A stretch of 64,000 bases of DNA from Treponema sp. (GTDB lineage Bacteria; Spirochaetota; Spirochaetia; Treponematales; Treponemataceae). The notes beneath the pieces are model-generated. The model worked only from the letters and a program-made list of their open reading frames with translations. It searched no databases and had not been told where the DNA came from. The translations under genes and the position numbers were made by a program. This document shows, one piece after another, positions 13,303 through 21,659 of the stretch (position 1 is the first letter of the stretch; each line of letters begins with the position of its first letter). The stretch spans positions 124,001 through 188,000 of the forward strand of contig JAILLQ010000020.1 of NCBI GenBank assembly GCA_024693045.1. Direction: 5' to 3'.

Positions 13303-13357
13303 TTACACATTCTTCTATATAATAAATTATTTTTAGTCTTCGGACAAAGGAGTTTTC

Positions 13358-14020
13358 ATGAAAAAAACTACAATTGGTCTCTCAGTTATCTTATTTCTTA
13401 CATCTATAATGTATGCACAGTCAGTAAATATTGACTATCGTTTTAACTTGCAGGAAGACGATGGCAAAAATTATTTAAACTGGTCTTTAGATAAAGAGAT
13501 TTACAATGATGCCTACGATGCTGAATCAGGTGCCTCTCTTCAGAAATCTACAAAAGCATTAAATAAAGTTCGTTATGATGCAGATAAAAATCTTAGAGTG
13601 CCAAGCGGCTTTAGAGGGATTCTTCTTTTTCCTCTAAACTCATTCGATAAAATTGAATCAAATGGCTTAAAGGTTTCTTCACAGGGAAAGAAAGTTATGA
13701 TTACTTATCTTAATCACCAATATTCAATTCTTATTGAGTCTGATTCAAAAGGTAAAATCGACATAGAAAAGTCTTTTAAAAAATCAGAAGTTGGTGTAAG
13801 AAATCCAGATAAATCTGTTACATTTAGTCCAGAATTTGTAAAAGAAGGCGGGGACAATACAAAAGCTTGTGATTTAGATTTATCAAATGCATCATATTCT
13901 CACGATAAATATTCCGAAAAAGCCGATGGTCACTACAAAGGAAAGCTAAAAGCGGTCTACAAAAATGGAATTCTCACTCTAAAAGGAAAGTTAAAGTTTT
14001 CACCATCAAATCGCGGATAA
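13358..14020 (+). CDS. Secreted/periplasmic protein of unknown function
   Basis: 220 residues with a clear signal peptide (MKKTTIGLSVILFLTSIMYA, cleavage probably after A20-Q21). The mature part is hydrophilic, with strands such as GLKVSSQGKKVMITYLNHQY and a final repetitive KGKLKAVYKNGILTLKGKLK segment, suggesting a beta-rich fold. It has its own promoter and a strong ribosome site, and is a single-gene unit ending in a terminator. No family recognised. Confidence 0.7.
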   Translation: MKKTTIGLSVILFLTSIMYAQSVNIDYRFNLQEDDGKNYLNWSLDKEIYNDAYDAESGASLQKSTKALNKVRYDADKNLRVPSGFRGILLFPLNSFDKIESNGLKVSSQGKKVMITYLNHQYSILIESDSKGKIDIEKSFKKSEVGVRNPDKSVTFSPEFVKEGGDNTKACDLDLSNASYSHDKYSEKADGHYKGKLKAVYKNGILTLKGKLKFSPSNRG

Positions 14021-14052
14021 ACATTCTTCAGAAAACTCGTAAACTTTTACAA

Positions 14053-14095
14053 AAAAAGCCGGCTTCCTTTTAATCAAAATGGTCGCCGGCTTTTT
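14053..14095. terminator. Bidirectional intrinsic terminator
   Basis: AAAAAGCCGGC (14053-14063) and GCCGGCTTTTT (14085-14095) are exact 11-bp inverted arms. The A and T runs on either side let it work on both strands, ending the secreted-protein gene from the left and the iron-transport ATPase gene from the right. Confidence 0.9.
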
Positions 14096-14109
14096 AATAT
14101 CACTGTAAA

Positions 14110-14781
14110 TTAACTGTTATTTTTAATTTCACGGGCAAATTTTCCGTGCTCAAGAACGATTGTTCTTTCTGCAAACTGAGCAACTTCAGGGGCGTGTGTT
14201 ACAACAATTATTGTTTTTCCTTCTGAATGGAGCTTTTTAAATATTTCGATTACAAGATTTTCATTAGCTTCATCAAGATTTCCAGTCGGCTCATCGGCAA
14301 GAATAATCTGTGGGTGATTAATCAAAGCTCGCGCGATACAAACTCTCTGCTGTTCTCCACCAGAAAGCTGATGAGGAAGATGTTTTGCTCTAGCTCCCAA
14401 GCCAACCAGTTCAAGAGCCTGCAAAGCTTCTTTTTCATCCGGCATACTGTGGTAATATTGGCTGACCATAACATTTTCAAGTGCAGTCAGATAATTTACA
14501 AGATGAAACTGCTGAAATACAAGTCCGATTTTATCTCTGCGAATATTTGTAAGATTTCGGGAACTTTCTTTAGAAATATCCACTCCATCTAAGACTACTT
14601 CACCCAGACTAGGTTTATCCATGCAACTGATTATATTCAGCATTGTAGATTTTCCAGAGCCAGAAGGTCCCATAATTGCAACCCATTCACCCTTTTCCAC
14701 TGTAAGGCTGACATTATCAAGTGCCTTCACAGTACCGTTTGAATACAATTTTGAAATATTTTTTACATCCAGTAATGCCAT
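14110..14781 (-). CDS. ABC transporter ATP-binding protein of the iron-uptake locus (MacB/LolD type)
   Basis: Start set at ATG 14781 (MALLDVKNISKLYSNGTVKA), which has GGAG 6 nt upstream; the ATG at 14793 contains that ribosome site. 223 residues. Walker [11 protein letters not shown]-loop GLVFQQFHLV, signature LSGGEQQRV, Walker B IILADEPTG and His-switch VVTHAPE are all intact. It resembles LolD/MacB/FtsE-type ATPases that pair with FtsX-fold permeases, and two such permeases lie upstream. It is the last gene of the P19-type cluster but is separated from the permeases by the repeat locus at 14867-15530. Confidence 0.92.
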   Translation of the reverse strand: MALLDVKNISKLYSNGTVKALDNVSLTVEKGEWVAIMGPSGSGKSTMLNIISCMDKPSLGEVVLDGVDISKESSRNLTNIRRDKIGLVFQQFHLVNYLTALENVMVSQYYHSMPDEKEALQALELVGLGARAKHLPHQLSGGEQQRVCIARALINHPQIILADEPTGNLDEANENLVIEIFKKLHSEGKTIIVVTHAPEVAQFAERTIVLEHGKFAREIKNNS

Positions 14782-14866
14782 AAAAATCTCCATTCAAATC
14801 AATTTTTCCACAAAATCTGCAGAAAGCAAAAACAAGGTTAAAACCTCTATTCACTCGATTAAAGGC

Positions 14867-14936
14867 GGGGGAAGTCTCCCCCTCGGTTCAGCTAACAAGT
14901 TATCTTCACCTACCCCCTCTAACGGGGACACCCCGT
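14867..14936. repeat. GC-rich hairpins at the edge of the repeat locus
   Basis: GGGGGA-AGTC-TCCCCC (14867-14882) and ACGGGG-ACA-CCCCGT (14922-14936) are perfect small stem-loops in an otherwise AT-rich chromosome. They lie between the ATPase start and tandem array A. No ORF with a ribosome site is found here. Confidence 0.6.
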
Positions 14937-14949
14937 AACGCCCCGTTGT

Positions 14950-15263
14950 CACGGATGCCGCGTCGTTTTTTTGCAAAACTACTCGCGAGTTTTGTAAAAC
15001 TCGCTGTTGAAATTGGACAGGAAGTCCTTTCCGAACACCTGCTTATATTTCTTCTCTAGCGGCACGGATGCCGCGTCGTTTTTTTTGCAAAATCACTCGC
15101 GAGTTTTATAAAACTCGCTGTTGAAATTGGACAGGAAGTCCTTTCCGAACACCTGCTTTGCTTTCTTCTCTAGCGGCACGGATGCCGCGTCATTTTTTTG
15201 CAAAATCACTTGCGAGTTTTATAAAACTCGCTGTTGAAATTGGACAGGAAGTCCAATTTCAAC
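14950..15263. repeat. Tandem array A: three copies of a 113-114 bp palindrome-rich unit
   Basis: Copies begin at CACGGATGCCGCGTC: 14950, 15063 and 15177 (113 and 114 bp apart). Copies differ by a few substitutions and T-run length; the third is truncated at about 87 bp. Each unit contains CGGCA-CGGA-TGCCG (reaching a few bases upstream of the copy start), the palindrome ACTCGCGAGT or a variant, a GCGAGTTTT/AAACTCGC stem, and GGAC-AGGAA-GTCC. In the third copy the last stem becomes a perfect 13-bp hairpin (15233-15263). No coding frame spans the units. Confidence 0.9.
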
Positions 15264-15264
15264 A

Positions 15265-15530
15265 TTTATCAGATGAAGCATAGCTTCATCACTAAGTTTG
15301 TAAAGCTAAAAAATGCTTTCGCATTTTTTTTAACGCTTTGCTATTTATCAGATGAAGCGCAGCTTCATCACTTAGATTCGTAAAGCTAAAAAATGCTTTC
15401 GCATTTTTTTTAACGCTTTGCTATTTATCAGATGAAGCATAGCTTCATCACTTAGATTCGTAAAGCTAAAAAATGCTTTCGCATTTTTTTTAACGCTTTG
15501 CTATTTATCAGATGAAGCATAGCTTCATCA
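15265..15530. repeat. Tandem array B: 79-80 bp units, three full and one partial
   Basis: Units begin at TTTATCAGATGAAGC: 15265, 15344, 15424 and 15504. Each carries GATGAAGC-ATA-GCTTCATC (8-bp hairpin; GCGC variant centre in unit 2) and AAAAAATGC-TTTC-GCATTTTTT (9-bp hairpin with T-run). Copies 2 and 3 are nearly identical. The fourth, partial copy runs into the stop codon of the permease gene (TGA complement at 15528-15530). The units are unrelated to array A. Confidence 0.92.
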
Positions 15531-16682
15531 CTCACCTTTTAACACTAAGGCGGGGTCGATTTCGGTGGTGCTTTTTACGGGGATTAGGCAGGCTAGGCCG
15601 GTAACCACAATCGATACGATAATCGTTAGAGGGGCGATTATCGGGGAGAAAGAAATTGAGCGGCTAAAGACATTTATGCTAACGGCTTGAGCAAAGAAGA
15701 AGCCTAGTATTACACCTAAAAAGCCTCCCAGTGCACCCAAAAATAAACCTTCACCTAAAAATTCCCAGACAATCTCCTGATTTCCAGCTCCCAGAGCTTT
15801 TTTTAATCCAATTTCTTTACGCCTTTCTGCAACTACAGCCATCATTGTCGTTGCAACACAAACCATAGTTAAAATCAGAACTACAAGAGTTACAATATAA
15901 ACCAGAGCCTGTAATTTATTTAGAACAGTACCCTCTGAGCTTGCAAGTCTCTTTACGATTTCTGGTTTTATCTCAGGAACTTCATTATTAATTTTTTTCG
16001 CATATTCCTGAAGTTCTTCTGCATTAGCACTAACAGAACATTCAACAACATCTACTAAACCATAAAGACCTGTAGTTTTTTCCAAATCAGAAAGATTCAT
16101 ATAAATACAATCTTCCTCATTTCCTCCTGTCTGAAGAATTCCAGAAATTCTTACTTTTTTTTCAAAGTTTTTACCAGCTTGACTAATACCAGTAATCTTA
16201 ACTTCATCACCTTCAACAGCTCCAATAACAGAAGCAACCTGCTGGCCCATAAGAACTTCTATTCCCTTTTTTTCCGATTTTTTTACTTCGTCCGGGAAAT
16301 GACCACTTACATACCAGAAGGGACTCGTTTTTCTAACTTCAACAAAATCAGTTCCTGCTACTAGAAATGGCTGATTATTCACCCTTACATTCTGATATTT
16401 AAATGGTGTGAAGCCGACTAAATTTTCAGATGCAATTAGAGTTTTTGCTTTTTCCATTTCATCTTTTGTATAGGATAAAGTTGAAGTTGAAACAAAAAGC
16501 ATATTTGCCCCATAAGAACGCATTTCTTTTCCCATTTGGCGAGGAACATCATAATAAATCGTGACAAGGCCACTCAAAACTGTTGATCCTATCGCAATTG
16601 CAAGAAGAGCTACCAGCATTCTACTTCTTCGTCTTAATAGAGAACTTGTTATCATTTTCATGTAAAAGCTAGATCTGGTCAT
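15528..16682 (-). CDS. FtsX/MacB-type permease of the iron-uptake locus
   Basis: 384 residues. One N-terminal membrane helix (MLVALLAIAIGSTVLSGLV), a large periplasmic domain (about 45-255), then three C-terminal helices beginning VYIVTLVVLILTMVCVATTM, the FtsX-fold topology. The cytoplasmic loop ERRKEIGLKKALGAGNQEI is the coupling motif. In Campylobacter-type P19 loci two such permeases follow the DUF2318 protein. Its start overlaps the stop of the upstream permease by one base. The final codons merge with array B. Confidence 0.9.
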   Translation of the reverse strand: MTRSSFYMKMITSSLLRRRSRMLVALLAIAIGSTVLSGLVTIYYDVPRQMGKEMRSYGANMLFVSTSTLSYTKDEMEKAKTLIASENLVGFTPFKYQNVRVNNQPFLVAGTDFVEVRKTSPFWYVSGHFPDEVKKSEKKGIEVLMGQQVASVIGAVEGDEVKITGISQAGKNFEKKVRISGILQTGGNEEDCIYMNLSDLEKTTGLYGLVDVVECSVSANAEELQEYAKKINNEVPEIKPEIVKRLASSEGTVLNKLQALVYIVTLVVLILTMVCVATTMMAVVAERRKEIGLKKALGAGNQEIVWEFLGEGLFLGALGGFLGVILGFFFAQAVSINVFSRSISFSPIIAPLTIIVSIVVTGLACLIPVKSTTEIDPALVLKGE

Positions 16683-17959
16683 TATTGTCCTCCGTGTAAA
16701 ACTTCAGCAGGTTCAAGTTTTAAAATCATTCGTATTGACGGTAAACTTCCAGCCATTGTTACTAAGAAAATTAAGATTGTTACCAATGGTATAACAATTG
16801 GAGTTGTCGTTATCGAAGAGGCAAAAACTGTGTGGGCAATGATTTGTGCAAAACCAAGACCTGCAAAATAACCTGCAATTCCACCTATCAAGGCGGTAAT
16901 CATAATTTCTGTAAGAACAAGCCAGGAAACAGGTCCATCGTGAGCCCCAATAGCTTTTAATAAGCCGATTTCCTTACTTCTTTCCATAACACTAGCTGTT
17001 ACAAGGTTTGAAATGCCCAGGGCAGAACCAATCAGACTTAAAATCGTGATTAAAAGCATAAGAAGCTGAGTTTTCTTTAAGATTGCCCCCTCACTTTCTG
17101 CTACCTGGCGTACAGGTTTTGCAATTGCGTTTGAAATTACTTCCTGTATTTGATAACAGATTGAACTTACATAAGCGGTGCAGTACCAGAGCTCTCTTTC
17201 AGCATTCGTCAGGCTTTCAGGATTCTGGGCAGCTTTTCTTGCAAGTTCATTATCAGGGGAAGTAAGTGCGCTTACCTCAATAGTATTAATTAATCCACTT
17301 TTATCTATCAAATACTGAGCATCACGAAGATTCATAAAAATCTTTTTATCCTCTTCTCCTCCGGCTTCAAATATTGCCTTTACCTTAAAGGGAATAAGCT
17401 GTCCGTCATTCTTTGAAAGAGTTATCGTGTCGCCTGTTTTTATCATGTAGTGACTTGCCAAATCAGATCCAACCATGACCATAGCATCATCTGCTTCTTG
17501 TAGCCAGAGACCGTGAAGATCCCACCAGTTTTTCATACTGATCATACCTGCATCTAGTTCTTCTCCTGTAGGAAGGGCAAGATGATGATTAAACCAAGTT
17601 CCCGTGATTCCGACCATGTCTTTCCCATTCAAAAGAACTTTGGATTCCAAATAAGGTGCAAAATCTACTATATTAAACGCCCAGAAAATTGTTTTTATTT
17701 TTCCTAATTCTTCTTCTTTTAAATACTGTTTTGAATCACCTTTCATTCCATACAAATCATCCAAAAGGGAAGCTGTCTGAGGAACTACACGAATATTAGC
17801 ACCATAAGTCTTCAATTCCTGATTGACCTTATCGCCTACTCCGAACATTACATTCAACATTGCAGTCGCAAGGCTGGCTCCAAGAGCAATTGTAAAGGCA
17901 ATCATAAGCATTTTTCCTTTTTGGCGGACAAAAGCATGTAAGACCATTCTCCAGAACAT
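16682..17959 (-). CDS. FtsX/MacB-type permease of the iron-uptake locus
   Basis: 425 residues, same topology as its neighbour: N-terminal helix (MLMIAFTIALGASLATAMLN), periplasmic domain, and three C-terminal helices with the loop MERSKEIGLLKAIGAHDGPV. The two permeases are related paralogues and probably form a heterodimer with the ATPase at 14110. It overlaps both neighbours by single bases, giving a tightly coupled set. Substrate is inferred from context only. Confidence 0.9.
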   Translation of the reverse strand: MFWRMVLHAFVRQKGKMLMIAFTIALGASLATAMLNVMFGVGDKVNQELKTYGANIRVVPQTASLLDDLYGMKGDSKQYLKEEELGKIKTIFWAFNIVDFAPYLESKVLLNGKDMVGITGTWFNHHLALPTGEELDAGMISMKNWWDLHGLWLQEADDAMVMVGSDLASHYMIKTGDTITLSKNDGQLIPFKVKAIFEAGGEEDKKIFMNLRDAQYLIDKSGLINTIEVSALTSPDNELARKAAQNPESLTNAERELWYCTAYVSSICYQIQEVISNAIAKPVRQVAESEGAILKKTQLLMLLITILSLIGSALGISNLVTASVMERSKEIGLLKAIGAHDGPVSWLVLTEIMITALIGGIAGYFAGLGFAQIIAHTVFASSITTTPIVIPLVTILIFLVTMAGSLPSIRMILKLEPAEVLHGGQ

Positions 17960-19215
17960 TACCTGAACCTCCTTTTTTCGACCAAAAGATCATTTGCATT
18001 AATCACAATTGCTCCATCTTTTACATCATAAGGAAGAGGAATTGGATTACAGCCTCCTTTGTAACCAATCGTATTTATATTCATTACAACATCGCACAAT
18101 TTGCAGATTACCTGACCATTTTTCTGATAATAACCGGTATCGCCACATATTTCACAGGCGTCAAAACCGATACCGAAAGCAAAAGCATTTTTTTGAATAA
18201 CAATAAATCGAATTCCCACCTCATCTGAAGTTACATATTCAAAACGATGCAAAAGACCGTCTTGAACTTGCTCTAAAGGTATAGTAATAATGTCTCCATT
18301 CAAATGAAAAGGTTCTGCAGGTGAAAGAGTAACAGTTCTTTCGCTCACACTTTTTAAATACGTTAAATCAAAGACCGAAAGCAAACCTAAAAAGATAAAA
18401 GCAGAAGCCCATCTTCTTTGATGAATACACTTTATTCGAATCTTTCTGTGTTCTGCAGGATTAGAGTACTCTTCGGTATTATGAAGACTTTTCCAGTACA
18501 AAAGAAGTGAAATTGAAAAAACAATAAAAACAAAAATAAATGCGAACAGAATTCCATTATTTCTAGTGAATTGTGAAAATTTTTGAACAGGCTTCGAAAC
18601 TCTAATCCAACGCCTTACAATCATAGGCCCTAAAAAATTCCCGACCTGACTGATTGCATTAAAAAATATGAAAAATGATGCATATCTGTGAACAATCACA
18701 TAATTCAAATGAGAAAATATTTTATATGCACAAAGAATAATCAAAGCAATAAGAGAAAGACCAAAAAGAAAACCAATTAACTTAAATAAATAATCGGTAC
18801 TAAAAACACTCTGGCCTTTTATTAAAAAATGGAAAGGATGAAGGAGATTTACTGGAAGAACTAAAATTTCTGTTCCTCCAATTATAACTGCTCCACATAT
18901 AGAAAGAACATATTCCTGAACTTTACCACAAAGTTTTTTCAAAAATGAAAAGTTAAAAACCAGATAAAGCAGACTCGTAAACAAAACAAAGCCTAATAAA
19001 TATAAATTTACTATAATCAGGTAACGATCCCTGATTAAATTGTTGTATTTTATAAAAGCATATATAAGGCTTAAGGCAAAACCAGTTAATGAACTGATAA
19101 AAATACTTTTTTTATATAATTTTTTATCACACAGTGCCGCAAGGGCAAAAAAAAGGGCAATAAGAACACCAGATTGAAGTAAATCCCTTACAACCCAAAC
19201 AAAATATTTTAGCAT
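17959..19215 (-). CDS. DUF2318-type Fe-S membrane protein of the P19 iron system
   Basis: 418 residues. About eight hydrophobic segments occupy the first ~300 residues. The C-terminal extracytoplasmic domain contains CEICGDTGYYQKNGQVICK, then LCDVVMNINTIG and GGCNPIPLPY, the Cys pattern of DUF2318. In Campylobacter jejuni the homologue lies between p19 and the permeases. It likely moves electrons or handles iron at the membrane. Starts after a terminator at 19244-19277 that separates it from the lipoprotein gene. Confidence 0.88.
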   Translation of the reverse strand: MLKYFVWVVRDLLQSGVLIALFFALAALCDKKLYKKSIFISSLTGFALSLIYAFIKYNNLIRDRYLIIVNLYLLGFVLFTSLLYLVFNFSFLKKLCGKVQEYVLSICGAVIIGGTEILVLPVNLLHPFHFLIKGQSVFSTDYLFKLIGFLFGLSLIALIILCAYKIFSHLNYVIVHRYASFFIFFNAISQVGNFLGPMIVRRWIRVSKPVQKFSQFTRNNGILFAFIFVFIVFSISLLLYWKSLHNTEEYSNPAEHRKIRIKCIHQRRWASAFIFLGLLSVFDLTYLKSVSERTVTLSPAEPFHLNGDIITIPLEQVQDGLLHRFEYVTSDEVGIRFIVIQKNAFAFGIGFDACEICGDTGYYQKNGQVICKLCDVVMNINTIGYKGGCNPIPLPYDVKDGAIVINANDLLVEKRRFR

Positions 19216-19243
19216 ATATAACCAGTCTATTTAAAATAATAAC

Positions 19244-19277
19244 AAAGAGGGCTGTCAAAATACTTTAACAACCCTCT
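19244..19277 (-). terminator. Intrinsic terminator between the Tp34-like gene and the DUF2318 gene
   Basis: AAGAGGGCTGT (19244-19254) and ACAACCCTCTT (19267-19277) pair over 11 positions with one mismatch; reading leftward the stem is followed by TGTTATTATTTTA. Partial termination here would leave the abundant periplasmic protein in excess over the membrane components. Confidence 0.7.
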
Positions 19278-19346
19278 TTTCCTAATAATATAGTTTTGAA
19301 ACCTTCTGAAAGCCTAGCTTACAAAAAGAGGATTCAAATGTCTAAA

Positions 19347-19946
19347 TTACCACTGTGGACCTTCGTAGTTCCAGTCTGTCCAAACTGCATCCAATGTTTT
19401 TGTTGTCCAGTAGTTAGCAAAACGTCCGTCTACACCAGTGAGTTTGTCTGTGTGAAGAAGGAAGCCCTGTTCTTCTGGGCTATGGATTTTGAAAGAAACT
19501 GTATATGAACCAGCTGGGATAGCTTTTACGTTAGCACCGTAGTGAGGACCATCAGAAGCGTTCATCAACATAAATGTACCATCTGCAGCAATTTTTCCAT
19601 CTTTGTTTGATTTGATTTCATAATCAACAGTAAGATATGGAACGAAATCACCAACACCATAACCAAGGTCATTTTCCAAAGCAGAAATATCAGCTTCCAT
19701 GTGGAAACCATAGTCAGAGTGGTTATAAATTGCTCCGTTTCCTTCCAAGTCACATGGCTGGAAGTAAACGCCTGCAACGTTCAAGAATCCAACTTCTTTT
19801 TCATCACCAATGCTGAATTCTTCGAAACCTGCATCTTCACCTGGTACAGAAGCAGCTTCAGCTGTATTAGCAGCCTGTTTTGTACAAGCAGAGAATGAAA
19901 GTGCAATAGCAGCAACTGCACAAACTAAAGACATTGTCTTTTTCAT
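19347..19946 (-). CDS. tpd: Tp34/P19-family periplasmic metal-binding lipoprotein
   Basis: 199 residues. Signal peptide with lipobox (ALSFSAC, Cys21). The mature domain has the Tp34/P19 immunoglobulin-like fold signatures: the GFHMEADISA segment with His and Met ligands, DFVPYLTVDYEI, and DGPHYGANVKAIPAGSY with a second His ligand, ending in the Trp-rich NYEGPQW. The family binds Cu/Fe/Mn at a dimer interface and works with FTR1-like permeases. It follows the FTR1 gene in the operon. Confidence 0.93.
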   Translation of the reverse strand: MKKTMSLVCAVAAIALSFSACTKQAANTAEAASVPGEDAGFEEFSIGDEKEVGFLNVAGVYFQPCDLEGNGAIYNHSDYGFHMEADISALENDLGYGVGDFVPYLTVDYEIKSNKDGKIAADGTFMLMNASDGPHYGANVKAIPAGSYTVSFKIHSPEEQGFLLHTDKLTGVDGRFANYWTTKTLDAVWTDWNYEGPQW

Positions 19947-20003
19947 ATTAAAACTCCTTAAGTTTTGATAACTATATTAACACCCTCTAAACGAGAATAT
20001 TTA

Positions 20004-21560
20004 CTAATTTAATACAGGAAGGTTAGAACCATCCTTTTCTTTATTGCTCAAAGTTCTTACAAAATCGACCAGTACCCAAATCACAGTAACTGCAACACAA
20101 AGTATTCCAAAAATCATAAAGAAAGAACCGAATTTTGGATGTGCTTCAAGAGAACCTTTTCCCATAACTGCAAAGAAGATTCCAAAAACAGTTAGAGAAT
20201 ATTTAAGAACGGCAAGACCGACTTTACCAAGATAGAAATCTGCGACTCCGATATAGCCTAAAAGAAGCTGGAGAAGAGCAGCAAGATTTCTTTTTCTAAC
20301 AGATACTTTAAGTTCTACATTCTTTTCTGCATTTTCAAGGGCAGTCTTATTCTTTTTTAACTGAAGAACAAAACCGATTACTACAGGAATAAGGAAGAGG
20401 AACTGAGCAATAAGAGTTTCTGCATATGGATGAATACCAATAATATCAACTGTTGGCCATCCATTCAAAATTGTAGGATTTACAAAGTCACCTTCTACAA
20501 ATTCTGCAAGTCCACTACCAACAAAAGCTACGCACATGAAGAGCATGATAATTGAAGTTCCAAGGAAGAATGGCTTAAGTGGAAGTTTTATTGAAACATA
20601 GCGAATCAAATAGTAAACGCCAAAGAGAAGAATTACGCCTACTGCAAGACCAATCCAAATAGCAGAAATTGCAGATGCATCTTTTGCTCCAAGAACCAAT
20701 GCCTGATAGAACAATACGATTTCTGCACCTTCTCGGAAAACTGCAAGGAAAGCTGTAAAGGAAAGACCAAAAACACTACCTTTGTCATCAGACAAAGCAA
20801 CCTGATTTTTTATGTAATTTGTCCACTGATGAGCATCGGACTTTGAAACCATCCAGTTTGAGGTATAGAAAAGAACCGCAGTAGCAAGAATCATTGTAAG
20901 ACCTTCAATAAGTTCCTGCTTATCACCCTGGCCACCAGCGAGCAGGTTCAAAAGAATTGCCATTATTACCGAGGCACCAATACCGATGAGAGAACCTGTA
21001 TAAACAGATTTACATTCAGAAGCTTTACCAGACTTAACCAGATATGCAAGAATTGCACCAACGATAAGAATGGCTTCAAAACCTTCTTTAAGGATAATTG
21101 AAAGAGATGCAATAAAATTAATCCAGAAAGAAGCTAAACTGCCCTGATTACCCTTTGGATCAAGAATAATTGCATCTTCACGAAGCATTGTTTTTAATTT
21201 TTCAATATTTTCTTTTACAACTTTATTAGATTCGTGCTTTGCCATTGCTTTTTTGCAGGCCGCAAATTGAAGTTCAACCATTCCAGCACGATTACCTGAA
21301 ATTCGAGCTTTTACAGTTCGTTCAAACCCGATTTTTTCATAATACTGGTAATAAGCAACATTCACCTGTTTTTTACCAGCCGCCTGAGTATCCTTTGGAG
21401 CCCCAGAAGCATAAATTTTATATGCCTCATCAAGTTCCATATCCATATCATCTACGACCGCATTCCAGTTTGCATATGTCTTTTCTTCTGCAACAGCCTG
21501 AGAAGAGATAGCTGCAAAAAAAATAGATAGAGTTAAAAAAACTTTTAAAAATCTTCGCAT
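20004..21560 (-). CDS. FTR1-family iron permease with C-terminal TM2 domain
   Basis: 518 residues. Signal peptide, then a ~100-residue periplasmic helical domain typical of bacterial FTR1. The membrane domain has the two iron-binding REXXE-like motifs: KEGFE (158-162, Lys instead of Arg) and REGAE (276-280). After the last FTR1 helix (~residue 400) the chain continues with KRNLAALLQLLLGYIGVADF, YLGKVGLAVLKYSLT and a final IWVLVDF, which is a TM2 domain. Such a fusion is not part of standard FTR1. Its promoter has two metalloregulator-like palindromes (21574-21615). Confidence 0.92.
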   Translation of the reverse strand: MRRFLKVFLTLSIFFAAISSQAVAEEKTYANWNAVVDDMDMELDEAYKIYASGAPKDTQAAGKKQVNVAYYQYYEKIGFERTVKARISGNRAGMVELQFAACKKAMAKHESNKVVKENIEKLKTMLREDAIILDPKGNQGSLASFWINFIASLSIILKEGFEAILIVGAILAYLVKSGKASECKSVYTGSLIGIGASVIMAILLNLLAGGQGDKQELIEGLTMILATAVLFYTSNWMVSKSDAHQWTNYIKNQVALSDDKGSVFGLSFTAFLAVFREGAEIVLFYQALVLGAKDASAISAIWIGLAVGVILLFGVYYLIRYVSIKLPLKPFFLGTSIIMLFMCVAFVGSGLAEFVEGDFVNPTILNGWPTVDIIGIHPYAETLIAQFLFLIPVVIGFVLQLKKNKTALENAEKNVELKVSVRKRNLAALLQLLLGYIGVADFYLGKVGLAVLKYSLTVFGIFFAVMGKGSLEAHPKFGSFFMIFGILCVAVTVIWVLVDFVRTLSNKEKDGSNLPVLN

Positions 21561-21573
21561 AAATCGCCTCTAG

Positions 21574-21615
21574 TTAGCATAGACTAATTATTTTAATAAA
21601 ATTAGCCAATGCTAA
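21574..21615. promoter_or_regulatory. Two TTAG-N6-CTAA palindromes on the FTR1 promoter
   Basis: TTAGCATAGACTAA (21574-21587) and TTAGCCAATGCTAA (21602-21615) are 28 bp apart. They are also mutually inverted over TAGTTAGCAT...ATGCTAACTA (21571-21580 and 21609-21618). One covers the spacer and reaches the -10, the other lies just after the predicted start. The TTAG/CTAA palindrome is the kind of half-site used by DtxR/IdeR-type metal repressors, and one such repressor is encoded at 27537-27899. Confidence 0.7.
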
Positions 21616-21627
21616 CTAAAAAGTCAA
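21599..21627 (-). promoter_or_regulatory. Promoter of the FTR1-tpd-DUF2318-permease operon
   Basis: Read leftward: TTGACT (21622-21627), 17-bp spacer, TAATTT (21599-21604). Predicted start about 21592. Both palindromes at 21574-21615 would block it when occupied. Confidence 0.7.
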
Positions 21628-21659
21628 TAGATACTCTTGTTTCTACTTTAGATTTTTTT

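Noticed and set aside
14621..14938. Rightward ORF between the ATPase start and the repeats
   Set aside because: It is antisense to the ATPase gene and has no domain or ribosome site.
14950..15530. Repeated units resembling a CRISPR array
   Set aside because: Units are tandem and nearly identical over their whole length, with no unique spacers, and no cas gene is present.
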